Assembly (NCBI GenBank): GCA_036505275.1
Contig: DASXTS010000209.1
Location: 1-26,682, forward strand
Direction: 5' to 3'
Length of the DNA stretch: 26,682 bases
Origin: DASXTS01 sp036505275
Lineage (GTDB): Bacteria; Actinomycetota; Actinomycetes; Mycobacteriales; Pseudonocardiaceae
Shown: one piece after another, positions 6,590-14,496 of the stretch
How the letters are laid out: every line of letters begins with the position of its first letter
Numbering within the stretch: position 1 is the first letter of the stretch
The notes under the pieces: generated by a model
What the model saw: the letters and a program-made list of their open reading frames with translations, nothing else
Told to the model about the DNA's origin: nothing
Database searches by the model: none
Program-made: the position numbers and the translations under genes

Positions 6590-8155
6590 ATGCACAGTGT
6601 GGAGACCGTTCTCTTCCTGGTCGTCCTCGCGACCGTGGTCGCTACATTCGCCAAGCGGCTGCGGGTGCCGGCACCGTCGCTGCTGGTCGTCGCCGGTGTG
6701 CTGGTCGGGCTGCCGCCCGGCGTGCCGGCCGTGCAGGTCACCCCGGACGTCGTGAGCCTGGTCGTGCTGCCGCCGCTGCTGTTCGCGGCCGGTGAGGAGC
6801 TGCCGTGGCGGGACCTGCGCGAGGTCTGGCGGCCGGTTTCCGCGCTGGCGATCGGGCTGGTGGCGGCCTCGGCGTTCGCGGTGGCCGCGGTCGCCACCGC
6901 GATCACCCCGCTGACCGTTCCTCTGGCGTTTGTGCTCGGCACCGTGCTGGCCAGCACCGACCCGGTGGCGGTCACCGCGCTCGGCCGGCGGCTGTCGCTG
7001 CCGCCGCGGGTGCAGGCGTTGGTGCAGGCCGAGAGCCTGTTCAACGACGCAACGAGCCTGCTGCTGTTCAGGGTCGCGGTCTCGGCCACGGTGACCGCCG
7101 GCACGCTGCACTGGGGGCGCGCCGCCGGCGAGTTCGCGCTGCTGGGCGGCGGCGGCATCCTGGCCGGTGCGCTGGTCGCCGGCGGGGTGTGGCTGATCCG
7201 GCGGCGTACCGAGGACCCGGTGCTGGAGACGGTGATCGCACTGGTCACCCCGTATGCGGCGTACGTGCTCGCCGAGGGGGTGCACGCCTCCGGGGTCACC
7301 GCGGTGGTCGTGGCCAGCATCATCCTCGGCACCCAGGCCAGCCGGCTGACCACCGCGAACATCCGGCTGCAGGTGGCCGCGGTGTACCAGACCGTGATCT
7401 TCCTGCTGGAGAGCGTTGTGTTCGGCCTGATCGGCCTGCAACTGCCGGCGCTGATCCGCGAGCTGGCCGGCACCGACTACACGTGGCCGCTGCAGGCACT
7501 GGCCATCGCCGCCACGCTGATCGTGGTCCGGGTGCTGTGGGTCTTCCCGCTGTCGGCCGTGCAGCAGCGGCGGCGCGGCGAGCAGCGGCCGTCCTGGCAG
7601 CTGCCCGCCGTGGTGTCTTGGGCCGGCGCCCGCGGCGTGGTGCCGCTGGCCGCCGCGCTGTCGATCCCGCTCGCCACCTCGGCCGGCACGCCGCTGCCGC
7701 ACCGCGACCTGGTGCTGCTGCTCGCCACTGCGGTCATCGTGTACACCCTCGTGGTGCAGGGCTTCACCCTCGCCCCGCTGGTGCGCCTCGCCGGCATCGC
7801 CCTGACCCCGGCCGACATCCGGCACGAGGAGACCCTGGCCCGGTTGCGGCTGGCCAGGGCCGGGCTGGCCTATCTCGAGCAGATCGCCGAGGCGGAGGCG
7901 GCGCCGACCGTGCTGGTGGAGCAGCTGCGGCAGAACTGGCAGGCGCGCCTTCAGCGGTTCGAGCCGCACCATCGCGACGGCTCGCCGAACGCCTCGCTGA
8001 ACGCCACCTACCGCCAGTTGCTCCGCGACCTGCTGGCCGTGGAGAACGTCGAGCTCAACCGGCTCTTCGAGTCCGGGATCATCACCGACCCCACGCGCCG
8101 GCGCATTCAGCGCGCCCTCGACCTCGAAGCCGCCGGCCTGGAGGAGGAGCCGTGA
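6590..8155 (+). CDS. CPA1-family Na+(K+)/H+ antiporter
   Basis: This 521-residue membrane protein is of the NhaP/NHE (CPA1) type, exchanging Na+ or K+ for H+ across the plasma membrane. About twelve hydrophobic segments span residues 5-405. Diagnostic sites are LASTDPVAV (Asp124) and AESLFNDATSLLLF (Asn152-Asp153, the electroneutral CPA1 ND pair). WAGARGVVPLAAALSIP near residue 345 is also typical. A soluble C-terminal tail of about 110 residues (from TPADIRHEE) resembles the regulatory tail of actinobacterial homologues. The ATG at 6590 is preceded by GAAGGGG. The gene ends 5 nt before palindrome copy 2 and 74 nt before kdpD on the same strand. This suggests, without proving, a role in ion or pH homeostasis with the K+ genes that follow. 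Ion preference cannot be read from the sequence. Confidence 0.9.
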   Translation: MHSVETVLFLVVLATVVATFAKRLRVPAPSLLVVAGVLVGLPPGVPAVQVTPDVVSLVVLPPLLFAAGEELPWRDLREVWRPVSALAIGLVAASAFAVAAVATAITPLTVPLAFVLGTVLASTDPVAVTALGRRLSLPPRVQALVQAESLFNDATSLLLFRVAVSATVTAGTLHWGRAAGEFALLGGGGILAGALVAGGVWLIRRRTEDPVLETVIALVTPYAAYVLAEGVHASGVTAVVVASIILGTQASRLTTANIRLQVAAVYQTVIFLLESVVFGLIGLQLPALIRELAGTDYTWPLQALAIAATLIVVRVLWVFPLSAVQQRRRGEQRPSWQLPAVVSWAGARGVVPLAAALSIPLATSAGTPLPHRDLVLLLATAVIVYTLVVQGFTLAPLVRLAGIALTPADIRHEETLARLRLARAGLAYLEQIAEAEAAPTVLVEQLRQNWQARLQRFEPHHRDGSPNASLNATYRQLLRDLLAVENVELNRLFESGIITDPTRRRIQRALDLEAAGLEEEP

Positions 8156-8160
8156 CCGCC

Positions 8161-8202
8161 CGTGAGTGGCAAATGGTGTTCCAACACCATTTGCCACTCA
8201 CG
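8161..8202. repeat. 42-bp perfect-armed palindrome, copy 2
   Basis: It has the same 18-bp arms as copy 1 (8161-8178 and 8185-8202) with centre TTCCAA, which lets the dyad extend to 20-bp arms around CC. It lies between the antiporter stop and kdpD, ending 10 nt before the kdpD Shine-Dalgarno. The two copies differ only in three of the six central bases, and the arms are fully conserved. Confidence 0.9.
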
Positions 8203-8204
8203 AC

Positions 8205-8213
8205 TTATCCACA
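8205..8213 (+). promoter_or_regulatory. consensus DnaA box (TTATCCACA)
   Basis: A perfect TTATCCACA lies 2 nt after palindrome copy 2 and abuts the kdpD ribosome-binding site AGGAGG (8213-8218). Such an AT-rich 9-mer is unlikely by chance in DNA of this composition, but a single site does not make an origin. It could mediate DnaA-dependent control of kdpD or be fortuitous. Confidence 0.4.
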
Positions 8214-8229
8214 GGAGGACACTGGCAAC

Positions 8230-10788
8230 GTGCACGGGCAGGCGGCGCGCAGGCGGGGGGAGCTGCGGATATACCTCGGGGCGGCGCCCGGGGTCGGTAA
8301 GACGTACGCGATGCTCGGCGAGGCGCGGCGCCGGGTCGAGCGGGGCACCGACGTGGTGGTGGGCTTCGTCGAGACGTACGGCAGGCGGCGGACCGCGGAG
8401 GCCATCGGCGAGCTCGAGGTCGTGCCCAGGCAGAAGCTCGTGTACCAGGGCCGCGACGTCACCGAGATGGACACCGAGATGGACACCGAAGTGGACATCG
8501 AAATGGACATCGAAATGGACATCGACGCGGTGCTGGCGCGAAAGCCCGCGGTGGCCGTGGTCGACGAGCTGGCGCACACCAACGTGCCTGGCGCGCGCAA
8601 CCCGAAGCGGTGGCAGGACGTCGAGGAGCTGCTCGAGGCCGGCATCGACGTCCTGACCACGGTGAACGTGCAGCACCTCGAGTCGCTCAACGACGTGGTC
8701 GAGCGGATCACCGGGGTGAAGCAGCGGGAGACCGTGCCCGACGAGGTGGTGCGCCGCGCCGAGCAGGTCGAGCTGGTCGACATCACCCCGGAGGCGCTGC
8801 GCCGGCGGATGGCGCACGGCAACATCTACCCGCCGCACAAGATCGACGCCGCGCTGTCCAACTACTTCCGGCCGGGCAACCTGACCGCGCTGCGCGAGCT
8901 GGCGCTGCTCTGGGTGGCCGAGAAGGTTGACGTGGCGCTGCAGCACTACCGGGCCGAGCACGACATCGACGAAACCTGGGAGGCGCGCGAGCGCGTCGTG
9001 GTCGCGGTGACCGGCGGGCCGGAGAGCGAGACGGTGCTGCGGCGGGCGGCCCGCATCGCGGTGCGCGCGGGCGCTGCGGAGCTGCTGTGCCTGCATGTGC
9101 TGCGCGGCGACGGGCTGGCCGGCGCCTCACCGGCCGCGCTGAACAAGCTGCGTTCGCTCGCCGAGGGCGTCGGCGCGTCCTTCCACACCGTGGTCGGCGA
9201 CGACGTGCCGGCGGCCATGCTGGACTTCGCCCGCGGGGTCAACGCCACCCAGCTCGTGATCGGAACGTCCCGCCGGTCGCGGCTGGCCAGGCTGTTCGAC
9301 GAGGGCATCGGCGCCAAGACGGTGCAGGACTCCGGCTCGATAGACGTGCACATGGTCACCCACCGGGAGGCCGGCGGGCGGCCGCGGTGGCGCCGGCGGC
9401 GCAGCGCTCTGGCCTCGTCGCGGGTGGTGCGGGGCTGGCTGCTCGCGGTTCTCCTGCCCTTGGCGGTCACCGCGCTCGGCGAGCTGACCGGCCCGGTCAT
9501 CGGTCTGGCGGCCGCGACCGTCGCGTACCTGCTGGCGACCGTGCTCGCCGCGCTCGTCGGTGGGCTCGGCCCGGCGCTGTTCGCCGCCCTGGGCAGCGGC
9601 GTGCTGCTGAACTTCTTCTTCATCGAGCCCTTGCACAGCCTGGTCATGTCCTCCCCAGCCGACGTGGTCACCGTCATCGGCATGGTGCTGGTGGCCGTCC
9701 TGGTCGCGCTGGTGGTCGACCGGGCGGCACGCCGCGCCGAGCAGGCCGCCGAGGCGAGCACGGAGGCTGCCCTGCTCGCCTCCTTCGCCCGCACGGTGCT
9801 CACCCGCACCGACCCGCTGCCGCGGCTACTCGAGCGGCTGCGCGAGGCGTTCTCCCTCGACTCGGTCACCCTGCTGGAACGCGTCGACGGCGGCTGGCAG
9901 ACCGCCTGCACGGTCGGCCCGCAGGCCTGCCGCCGGCCGGACGAGGCCGACATCGACGTGCAGGTCGAGGATGGCGTGCACCTCTCGGTGCGTGGACGGC
10001 CGCTGGCCGCGCACGACTGGCGGGTGCTCGAGGCGGTCGCCGGCCAGGCGCTGCTCGCGCTGCGCCAGCAGCGGATGGCCGCGGCCGCGGTCGACGCCCA
10101 ACGCCGCGCCGAGGCCACCGAGCTGCGGTCCGCGCTGCTGTCCGCCGTCGGCCACGACCTGCGCACGCCGCTGACCTCGATCAAGGCGGCGGTGGGCTCG
10201 CTGCGCGACCGGGAGTTGCGGCTGTCCACGTCGGACACCGCCGAGTTGCTGGCCACCATCGAGGAGTCGGCCGACCGGCTGCACGCCCTGGTGGACAACC
10301 TGCTGGACTCCTCGCGGATCGCGGCCGGTGCGGTGACCCCGGCGCAGCGGCCGGTGGGTTATGACGAGGCGGTGGCCCGCGCGCTCTCCAGCCTGGACGG
10401 CGCCGGCGCGGTCGCGGTCGACGTGGCCGAGGAGCTGCCGCCGGTGCTGGCCGACCCCGGCCTGCTCGAGCGGGTGATCGCGAATGTGGTCGACAACGCG
10501 CTGCGCCATGCCAACGGCGCCGCGGTCGCGGTGCGGGCCAGCACCCACGCCGGCCGGGTCGAACTGCGCGTGGTCGACGTGGGGCCCGGGCTGCCACGCG
10601 GCGCGGCCGAGACCGTGTTCACCCCGTTCCAGCGACTCGGCGACCAGGGCGGCTCCGGCGTGGGTCTCGGCCTGTCAGTGGCGAAGGGCTTCGTCGATGC
10701 GATGGGCGGCACGATCAGCGCCGAGGACACCCCTGGCGGCGGGCTCACCATGGTGATCTCCCTACCGTCGGCGATGGTTCCGGCATGA
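8230..10788 (+). CDS. kdpD: sensor histidine kinase KdpD
   Basis: KdpD senses K+ limitation or turgor and phosphorylates KdpE. From GTG 8230 (AGGAGG 11 nt upstream) the 852-residue product has the full architecture. The N-terminal KdpD domain has Walker A GAAPGVGKT (Lys24) and VVDELAHTNVPG; a universal-stress-type domain follows (about 255-385, with VIGTSRRSRLARLF). Next come four transmembrane helices (about 400-504), a GAF-like region (about 517-617), the HisKA box GHDLRTPLTS (His642) and an ATPase domain with NVVDNALRHA, VVDVGPGLP and GGSGVGLGLSVAKG. An unusual feature is a 20-residue acidic tandem repeat (residues 79-98) between Walker A and DAVLARKP. It overlaps kdpE by 4 nt (ATGA). No kdpFABC genes are present in the window; a KimA-type transporter gene follows instead. 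Confidence 0.95.
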   Translation: MHGQAARRRGELRIYLGAAPGVGKTYAMLGEARRRVERGTDVVVGFVETYGRRRTAEAIGELEVVPRQKLVYQGRDVTEMDTEMDTEVDIEMDIEMDIDAVLARKPAVAVVDELAHTNVPGARNPKRWQDVEELLEAGIDVLTTVNVQHLESLNDVVERITGVKQRETVPDEVVRRAEQVELVDITPEALRRRMAHGNIYPPHKIDAALSNYFRPGNLTALRELALLWVAEKVDVALQHYRAEHDIDETWEARERVVVAVTGGPESETVLRRAARIAVRAGAAELLCLHVLRGDGLAGASPAALNKLRSLAEGVGASFHTVVGDDVPAAMLDFARGVNATQLVIGTSRRSRLARLFDEGIGAKTVQDSGSIDVHMVTHREAGGRPRWRRRRSALASSRVVRGWLLAVLLPLAVTALGELTGPVIGLAAATVAYLLATVLAALVGGLGPALFAALGSGVLLNFFFIEPLHSLVMSSPADVVTVIGMVLVAVLVALVVDRAARRAEQAAEASTEAALLASFARTVLTRTDPLPRLLERLREAFSLDSVTLLERVDGGWQTACTVGPQACRRPDEADIDVQVEDGVHLSVRGRPLAAHDWRVLEAVAGQALLALRQQRMAAAAVDAQRRAEATELRSALLSAVGHDLRTPLTSIKAAVGSLRDRELRLSTSDTAELLATIEESADRLHALVDNLLDSSRIAAGAVTPAQRPVGYDEAVARALSSLDGAGAVAVDVAEELPPVLADPGLLERVIANVVDNALRHANGAAVAVRASTHAGRVELRVVDVGPGLPRGAAETVFTPFQRLGDQGGSGVGLGLSVAKGFVDAMGGTISAEDTPGGGLTMVISLPSAMVPA
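8464..8523 (+). repeat. in-frame 12-bp minisatellite within kdpD (5 units)
   Basis: There are five consecutive 12-bp units: GAGATGGACACC twice, GAAGTGGACATC once, GAAATGGACATC twice. They encode E-M-D-T/E-V-D-I/E-M-D-I repeats at KdpD residues 79-98. Ordinary KdpD proteins have roughly one such unit (V-x-E-x-D-x-DAVLAR) here, so about four units look like an expansion. The frame is kept. Confidence 0.9.
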
Positions 10789-11465
10789 CGACCGTGCTGG
10801 TGGTCGACGACGAGCCCCAGATCGTGCGCGCGCTGCGGATCAACCTGGCGGCCCGCGGCTACCGGGTGCTCACCGCCGCCGACGGCGCCGGAGCGCTGCG
10901 CGGCGCGGCCGAGGGCCATCCCGACGTCGTCGTGCTCGACCTCGGGCTGCCCGACATGGACGGCAGCGAGGTGATCGCCGGCCTGCGCGGCTGGACCACA
11001 GTGCCGATCATCGTGCTGTCCGCGCGGACCGATTCGACCGACAAGGTGGACGCCCTGGACGCCGGCGCCGACGACTACGTCACCAAGCCGTTCGGCATGG
11101 ACGAGCTGCTCGCCAGGCTGCGCGCCGCGGTCCGCAGGGCCAGCGTCGCCGGTCCGGACGGCGAGGCCGTGGTCGCCACGCCGTCGTTCACCGTCGACCT
11201 GGCCGCGAAGAAGGTCCTCCGCGACGGCGCCGAGGTGCGGCTGACCCCCACCGAGTGGGGTGTGCTGGAGGTTCTCGTCCGCAACCGCGGCCGGCTGGTC
11301 ACCCAGCGCCAACTGCTGCAGGAGGTGTGGGGGCCGGCCTACGGTACCGAGACCAACTACCTGCGGGTGTACCTCGCCCAGCTACGGCACAAGCTGGAGG
11401 CCGAGCCGTCCCGGCCGCGGTACCTGATCACCGAGCCCGGCATGGGCTACCGCTTCGAGGCCTGA
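10785..11465 (+). CDS. kdpE: response regulator KdpE (OmpR/PhoB family)
   Basis: This is a 226-residue response regulator. The receiver domain (1-120) shows the acidic pocket VVDDEP, phospho-acceptor Asp52 in VVVLDLGLPDMDG, the switch Ser79 in VLSA and Lys101 in YVTKPFG. The C-terminal winged helix (about 130-226) carries the OmpR/PhoB hallmarks LTPTEWGVLEVLVRNRGRLVTQ and the LRVYLAQLRHKLE recognition helix, ending in GMGYRFEA. It is the partner of the overlapping kdpD. KdpE classically activates kdpFABC. Here the next gene downstream, 70 nt away, is a KimA-type K+ transporter, an attractive but unproven target. No KdpE operator was identified. Confidence 0.95.
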   Translation: MTTVLVVDDEPQIVRALRINLAARGYRVLTAADGAGALRGAAEGHPDVVVLDLGLPDMDGSEVIAGLRGWTTVPIIVLSARTDSTDKVDALDAGADDYVTKPFGMDELLARLRAAVRRASVAGPDGEAVVATPSFTVDLAAKKVLRDGAEVRLTPTEWGVLEVLVRNRGRLVTQRQLLQEVWGPAYGTETNYLRVYLAQLRHKLEAEPSRPRYLITEPGMGYRFEA

Positions 11466-11522
11466 TCGAAATCTTGACGGGATCCATACGCCGACCCGGC
11501 CGGGCGGCCCGCCGGGCAAACC

Positions 11523-11528
11523 TACCCT
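11523..11528 (+). promoter_or_regulatory. possible -10 element, leaderless KimA-type gene
   Basis: TACCCT ends 7 nt before the GTG start at 11536, so transcription would start at or beside the start codon. TTGACG at 11474-11479 is too far away (43 nt) to be the matching -35. No c-di-AMP (ydaO) riboswitch can fit in the 70-nt gap. Confidence 0.35.
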
Positions 11529-11535
11529 CGGCCCG

Positions 11536-13530
11536 GTGGGGTCACCGACGGCGGTGCTGAAGCGGCTGGTGGTCGGCCGGCCGTTCCGCAGCGACAGCCT
11601 CGGCGAGACGCTGCTGCCCAAGCGGCTGGCGCTGCCGATCTTCGCCAGCGACCCGCTGTCTTCGGTGGCCTACGCGACCCAGGAGATCCTGCTGGTGCTG
11701 TCCATCGGCGGGCTGGCCTTCCTGCACCTGGCGCCCCTGGTCGGCTTGGCCGTCGTGGTCCTGCTGGCCGTGGTGGTGGTCTCCTACCGGCAGGTGGTGC
11801 GGGCCTATCCCAGCGGCGGCGGCTCCTACGAGGTCGCCTCCCGCAACCTGGGCAGCTCGGCCGGCCTGGTCGTGGCCGCGGCACTGCTGGTGGACTACGT
11901 CATGACGGTGGCGGTGTCGGTGGCCGCCGGCGTGGACAACATCATCTCCGCGGTGCCGGAGCTGAACCAGCACCGCATCGCGATCAACCTGGCCTTCATC
12001 CTGGTGCTGACCGCGATGAACCTGCGCGGGGTGCGGGAGTCCGGCAAGGCGTTCGCGGCGCCGACGTATCTGTTCGTCGCCGGCGTGCTGCTGATGGTCG
12101 CTGTCGGCCTCGGCCGGACGCTCACCGGCCACGCACCGGTGGCCGAGACCGCCGGCTACGACATCCACCCCGAGCAGGTGGGACTCGGCGGTCTCGCCCT
12201 GGCGTTCCTGCTGCTGCGATCGTTCTCGTCGGGTTGTACCGCGCTCACCGGTGTGGAGGCGATCTCCAACGGCGTGCCCGCCTTCCGCAAGCCCAAGGCG
12301 CTCAACGCCGCTCGCACCATGACCGCGATGGGCCTGATCTCCATCACCATGTTCAGTGGCATCACGGTGCTCGCCATGATCACCAAGGTGCGGGTCGCCG
12401 AGCAGACCTGCGACCTGATCGGCTACCGGGGAGACTGCGACACGGACGCGCAGCGGACCGTGATCGCGCAGATCGCCGCGGCGGTGTTCGGCGGGGACCA
12501 CAGCGTGCCGTTCTACGTCATCCAGGCCACCACGGCGCTGATCCTGATCCTCGCCGCCAACACCGCGTACAACGGCTTCCCGCTGCTCACCTCGATCCTG
12601 GCGCAGAACCGCTACCTGCCGCGGCAGCTGCACACCCGCGGCGACAGGCTGGCGTTCTCCAACGGGATCATCCTGCTGGCCGTCGTCGCCGGGCTGCTCA
12701 TCTACATGTTCCAGGGCTCGGTGACCCGCCTCATCCAGCTGTACATCCTCGGCGTGTTCACCTCCTTCACGCTCTGCCAGGCCGGCATGGTGCGGCACTG
12801 GCGGCGCGAGCTGGACACCGCGACCAGCCGGCTGGAGCGGCTGCGGATCAACCGGTCCAGGTTGATCAACGCGGTCGGTGCCGGGTTCACCGCGGTCGTG
12901 CTGCTGGTCGTGCTGGTCACCAAGTTCACCCACGGCGGATACCTGGTTGTTATCGCCATGCCGGCGCTGTACGCGATGATGACGGCGATCCGGCGGCACT
13001 ACGACCGGGTGCGCGAGGAGCTGCGGCCGGACCAGGAAAGCGCCATGCTGCCCAGCAGAGTGCACGCCGTCGTGCTGGTTTCCAACCTGCACAAGCCGAC
13101 CCTGCGCGCGCTGTCCTTCGCCCGTGCCACCCGGCCGGACACCCTCACCGCGCTGACCGTCAACTTCGACGATGCCGAGACCCGAGCCCTGCAGCGGGAC
13201 TGGGAGCTGCGCGACGTCCCGGTCCCGCTCACCGTGGTCGAGTCGCCGTACCGCGAGATCACCCGGCCGGTGGTCGAGTACGTGAAGAAGATCCGCCGGG
13301 CCAGCCCGCGGGACGTGGTCTGCGTGTACATCCCCGAGTACATCGTCGGCCACTGGTGGGAGAACCTGCTGCACAACCAGAGCGCGCTGCGCCTGAAGGG
13401 CCGGCTGCTCTTCGAGCCGGGCGTCATGGTGACCAGCGTGCCGTGGCAGCTGCGCTCCTCGGCCGACCGCGACCTGCAGCGCGCCCAGCACACCCCCGGC
13501 GAGATCCGCCGCGGCATCCTCCGCCCCTGA
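11536..13530 (+). CDS. KimA-type potassium transporter (APC superfamily)
   Basis: This 664-residue APC-superfamily protein matches the pattern of Bacillus subtilis KimA, a K+/H+ symporter. Its N-terminus LKRLVVGRPFRSDSLGE...LPKR parallels the KimA start (a short cytosolic segment with G-K/R-P). The first helix has SDPLSSVAYATQE with Asp39 and Tyr46, equivalent to KimA Asp36 and Tyr43. The third helix has LLVDYVMTVAVSVAAGVDN, with Asp119, Thr123 and Ser127 at the same spacing as KimA Asp117, Thr121 and Ser125. About twelve membrane segments extend to about residue 480, followed by a soluble domain of about 170 residues. The start is GTG 11536. Many homologues are annotated simply as amino-acid permeases; the K+-site residues argue for K+. 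It follows kdpDE directly. The equivalences rest on memory of KimA and not on an alignment. Confidence 0.8.
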   Translation: MGSPTAVLKRLVVGRPFRSDSLGETLLPKRLALPIFASDPLSSVAYATQEILLVLSIGGLAFLHLAPLVGLAVVVLLAVVVVSYRQVVRAYPSGGGSYEVASRNLGSSAGLVVAAALLVDYVMTVAVSVAAGVDNIISAVPELNQHRIAINLAFILVLTAMNLRGVRESGKAFAAPTYLFVAGVLLMVAVGLGRTLTGHAPVAETAGYDIHPEQVGLGGLALAFLLLRSFSSGCTALTGVEAISNGVPAFRKPKALNAARTMTAMGLISITMFSGITVLAMITKVRVAEQTCDLIGYRGDCDTDAQRTVIAQIAAAVFGGDHSVPFYVIQATTALILILAANTAYNGFPLLTSILAQNRYLPRQLHTRGDRLAFSNGIILLAVVAGLLIYMFQGSVTRLIQLYILGVFTSFTLCQAGMVRHWRRELDTATSRLERLRINRSRLINAVGAGFTAVVLLVVLVTKFTHGGYLVVIAMPALYAMMTAIRRHYDRVREELRPDQESAMLPSRVHAVVLVSNLHKPTLRALSFARATRPDTLTALTVNFDDAETRALQRDWELRDVPVPLTVVESPYREITRPVVEYVKKIRRASPRDVVCVYIPEYIVGHWWENLLHNQSALRLKGRLLFEPGVMVTSVPWQLRSSADRDLQRAQHTPGEIRRGILRP

Positions 13531-13590
13531 CCGTCAACTTCCTGACCGTCAACGTCGGCGCTGAGGGCGCGGGTGACTCGGCGGCGACGG

Positions 13591-14460
13591 TCACGCGACG
13601 CCGAAGAAGCCGGGCGGCGGTGCCGGCGATGGGCGGGCGGTGGCATCCGTGACGGGTGCCGCGCCACCGGTGAAGCGGGCGAGCGCGGCGCCGTGCCGCA
13701 CCCGCGCCGGAAACGGGTCGCCGGCCACCGCGGCGGCCAGCCCGGCGACCGGCAGCTCGCGGTCGCCGGCCACCAGCACGAGGTTGCCGAAGCGGCGACC
13801 GGCGAACACGGCCGGGCAGGCGACCAGGCTGGCCCGGGCGAATACCGCGAGCACGGTGCTCACCTGGGCTCTGGTGAACGCCAGCGGCGCGCCGTCGCCG
13901 ATGTTCGCCGCGTACAGCCCGCCCGGTGCCAGCGCTGTCGCGCCGGCCCGGACGAACTCCACCGAGGTCAGGTGCGCCGGCGTGCGGGCGGCGGCGAAGG
14001 CGTCCAGCACGATCAGGTCCAGGCTGCCCGGCGGCGTCCGCGCCAGCCAGGCGCGGGCGTCGCCCACCCGCACCCGCACCGAGGCGGGCCGCGGCACCGG
14101 CAGCTCCCGGCGCACCAGCTCCACCAGCGCGGCGTCCAGTTCGACGGCGTACTGGCGGGAGCCCGGCCTGGTGGCGGCCACATAGCGGGCCAGGGTCAGC
14201 GCGCCGCCGCCGAGGTGCAGCACCCGCAGCGGCCGGCCGGGCTCGGCGGCCAGGTCAACCAGGTGCCCGAGCCGGCGCACGTACTCGAATTCCAGGTGCG
14301 TCGGATCGTCCAGGTCGACGTGGGACTGTGGGGTGCCGCACACCAGCAGCGTCCAACCACCCCTGCGATCGGGGTCCGGCACCAGCTCGGCCGTGCCGGA
14401 GTCCACCTCGGCACGCAGCGTGCCGGCCGCGCGGCGTCCCACCGCACCATCGTGGCCCAC
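13591..14460 (-). CDS. spermidine-synthase-like Rossmann-fold protein
   Basis: About 289 residues if started at GTG 14460; TTG 14469 or GTG 14440-14442 are alternatives, and no ribosome-binding site decides. The visible core is a polyamine-synthase/methyltransferase fold. LLVCGTPQSHVDLDDPTHLEFEYVRRL serves as the N-terminal strand region, followed by the nucleotide loop VLHLGGGALTLARYV, an acidic YAVELDAAL strand, RVRVGDARAWL and LDLIVLDAFAAARTPAHL. True aminopropyltransferases usually read GGGDG in the loop. Here it is GGGAL, and the canonical DxxDP substrate loop is absent. A different SAM- or decarboxylated-SAM-dependent reaction is therefore possible. It runs opposite to the KimA-type gene, with tails converging across 60 nt. 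Substrate unknown. Confidence 0.75.
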   Translation of the reverse strand: MGHDGAVGRRAAGTLRAEVDSGTAELVPDPDRRGGWTLLVCGTPQSHVDLDDPTHLEFEYVRRLGHLVDLAAEPGRPLRVLHLGGGALTLARYVAATRPGSRQYAVELDAALVELVRRELPVPRPASVRVRVGDARAWLARTPPGSLDLIVLDAFAAARTPAHLTSVEFVRAGATALAPGGLYAANIGDGAPLAFTRAQVSTVLAVFARASLVACPAVFAGRRFGNLVLVAGDRELPVAGLAAAVAGDPFPARVRHGAALARFTGGAAPVTDATARPSPAPPPGFFGVA

Positions 14461-14496
14461 TGGCGTCAAGCGGGGCCGTGCGGACCGAACGTGGTT

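Noticed and set aside
8161..8230. Replication origin near the DnaA box
   Set aside because: Only one box, no AT-rich unwinding region and no dnaA/dnaN neighbours.
11466..11535. c-di-AMP (ydaO) riboswitch before the KimA-type gene
   Set aside because: The gap is only 70 nt and a -10-like element abuts the start, leaving no room for the riboswitch.
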